Part shown: positions 15,819-16,405 of the stretch, piece after piece
Position numbering within the stretch: position 1 is the first letter of the stretch
Layout: each line of letters starts with the position of its first letter
NCBI GenBank assembly: GCA_913041905.1
Contig: CAJWJQ010000026.1
Coordinates: 1-16,405 of the forward strand
Direction: 5' to 3'
DNA from: GCA-2718845 sp913041905
Lineage (GTDB): Bacteria; Pseudomonadota; Gammaproteobacteria; GCA-002705445; GCA-002716945
Length of the DNA stretch: 16,405 nt
The notes under the pieces: generated by a model
What the model was told of the DNA's origin: nothing
Databases searched by the model: none
What the model saw: the letters and a program-made list of their open reading frames with translations, nothing else
Translations under genes and position numbers: made by a program

Positions 15819-16405
15819 CTACCTTGACTGATAATTAGGAGGTTCTTTCACAATATCAACATCGTGAATATGGCTTTCCTGTTTTGCTGAGGTGCTTATT
15901 TTAATAAATTTTGTCCCTGTTTTCATTTTCGCTATGCTTCCGCACCCTACATAACCCATACTAGATTTTAAACCTCCAATTAATTGATGAAGTATTGTTT
16001 TCATAGTTCCTTTATAGGGAACTCTACCTTCTACACCTTCAGGAACTAATTTTGATGCGGAATTTTCCCCGTCTTGATTATATCTATCTTTAGATCCTTC
16101 TTGCATTGCTCCAATTGAACCCATACCACGATAGGATTTATATGTTCTTCCTTCAAACATCTCAACATCTCCTGGTGCTTCATCTGTACCAGCTAGGAGC
16201 CCTCCTAACATCACACAATCTGCTCCAGCTGCAATAGCTTTTGCTATATCTCCAGAATATCTAATACCACCATCCGCAATTAATGGAATGTTTTTTTTCT
16301 TCGCCGATTTAGCAACATTTAGTATAGCTGTTAGCTGTGGCACACCAACGCCAGCAACTACCCTTGTGGTGCATATTGATCCTGGGCCAATACCCACTTT
16401 AATAG
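15819..16405 (-). CDS. guaB: IMP dehydrogenase, C-terminal part (5' end outside window)
   Basis: GuaB oxidises IMP to XMP with NAD+, the committed step to guanine nucleotides. Only about the last 195 of some 490 residues are present, and the frame is open to the right edge, so the GTG at 16395-16397 is an internal Val, not a start. Visible motifs are KVGIGPGSICTTR with the catalytic Cys, DGGIRYSGDIAKAIAAGAD, MLGGLLAGTDEAPG, YRGMGSIGAM, the mobile flap around DRYNQD and LVPEGVEGRVPYKG. The CBS domains, if present, lie outside the window. The stop is TAG at 15819-15821, 4 nt before the guaA start, so the two genes are translationally coupled. Confidence 0.97.
   Translation of the reverse strand, partial: IKVGIGPGSICTTRVVAGVGVPQLTAILNVAKSAKKKNIPLIADGGIRYSGDIAKAIAAGADCVMLGGLLAGTDEAPGDVEMFEGRTYKSYRGMGSIGAMQEGSKDRYNQDGENSASKLVPEGVEGRVPYKGTMKTILHQLIGGLKSSMGYVGCGSIAKMKTGTKFIKISTSAKQESHIHDVDIVKEPPNYQSR

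Noticed and set aside
16395..16397. GTG at 16395-16397 as the start of a short guaB
   Set aside because: The preceding codons (Ile-Lys) and the following VGIGPGSICTT motif match the interior of IMP dehydrogenase; the gene runs off the window.

Overview
The window is a compact, AT-rich bacterial chromosome segment made almost entirely of housekeeping genes. Gene order and protein sequences point to a gammaproteobacterium. An initiator tRNA followed by rimP-nusA-infB-rbfA-truB-rpsO-pnp is the classic gammaproteobacterial metY-nusA cluster, here placed directly after the end of a nuo (complex I) operon. Very low GC, spacers of 2-25 nt and slightly shortened proteins (IF-2, RbfA, PNPase) suggest a streamlined, probably free-living lineage. 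A SAR86-like marine group would fit, but that placement is inference.

Region 1 (1-4681, + strand) is the distal end of the nuo operon: nuoL (5' end outside the window), nuoM and nuoN, the three antiporter-like membrane subunits of NADH:quinone oxidoreductase. Adjacent genes are separated by only 2 nt.

Region 2 (4682-12954, + strand) begins with a good sigma70-type promoter (TTGAAA, 17 nt, TAGAAT) just before a tRNA-fMet gene with no encoded CCA. A GC-rich hairpin with a T-rich tail precedes rimP. The following genes serve ribosome maturation (RimP, RbfA, S15), transcription elongation and termination (NusA), translation initiation (tRNA-fMet, IF-2), tRNA modification (TruB) and RNA decay (PNPase). 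Immediately after pnp, in the same frame and separated only by TAA ATT, lies a 78-codon ORF encoding a free-standing S1 domain. By hand count it is 47/73 identical to the S1 domain ending PNPase, at a constant 240-nt offset, so it looks like a tandem duplication of the pnp 3' end. It is the most unusual item in the window.

Region 3 (12955-13052) is a 98-nt convergent spacer with weak hairpins and a 7-nt direct repeat.

Region 4 (13053-16405, - strand) reads right to left as guaB (only the C-terminal part inside the window), guaA (TTG start), a PF01048-type nucleoside phosphorylase and an ArsC/YfgD-type reductase. The tight spacing suggests one transcript joining GMP synthesis, probable nucleoside salvage and a thiol-dependent reductase.

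No mobile element, CRISPR array, prophage or obvious horizontally acquired island is visible. The notable signals are small: the extra S1 domain, a TruB lacking the usual His in its catalytic motif, an initiator tRNA with U1/U72 and no encoded CCA, and the two-gene extension of guaBA.
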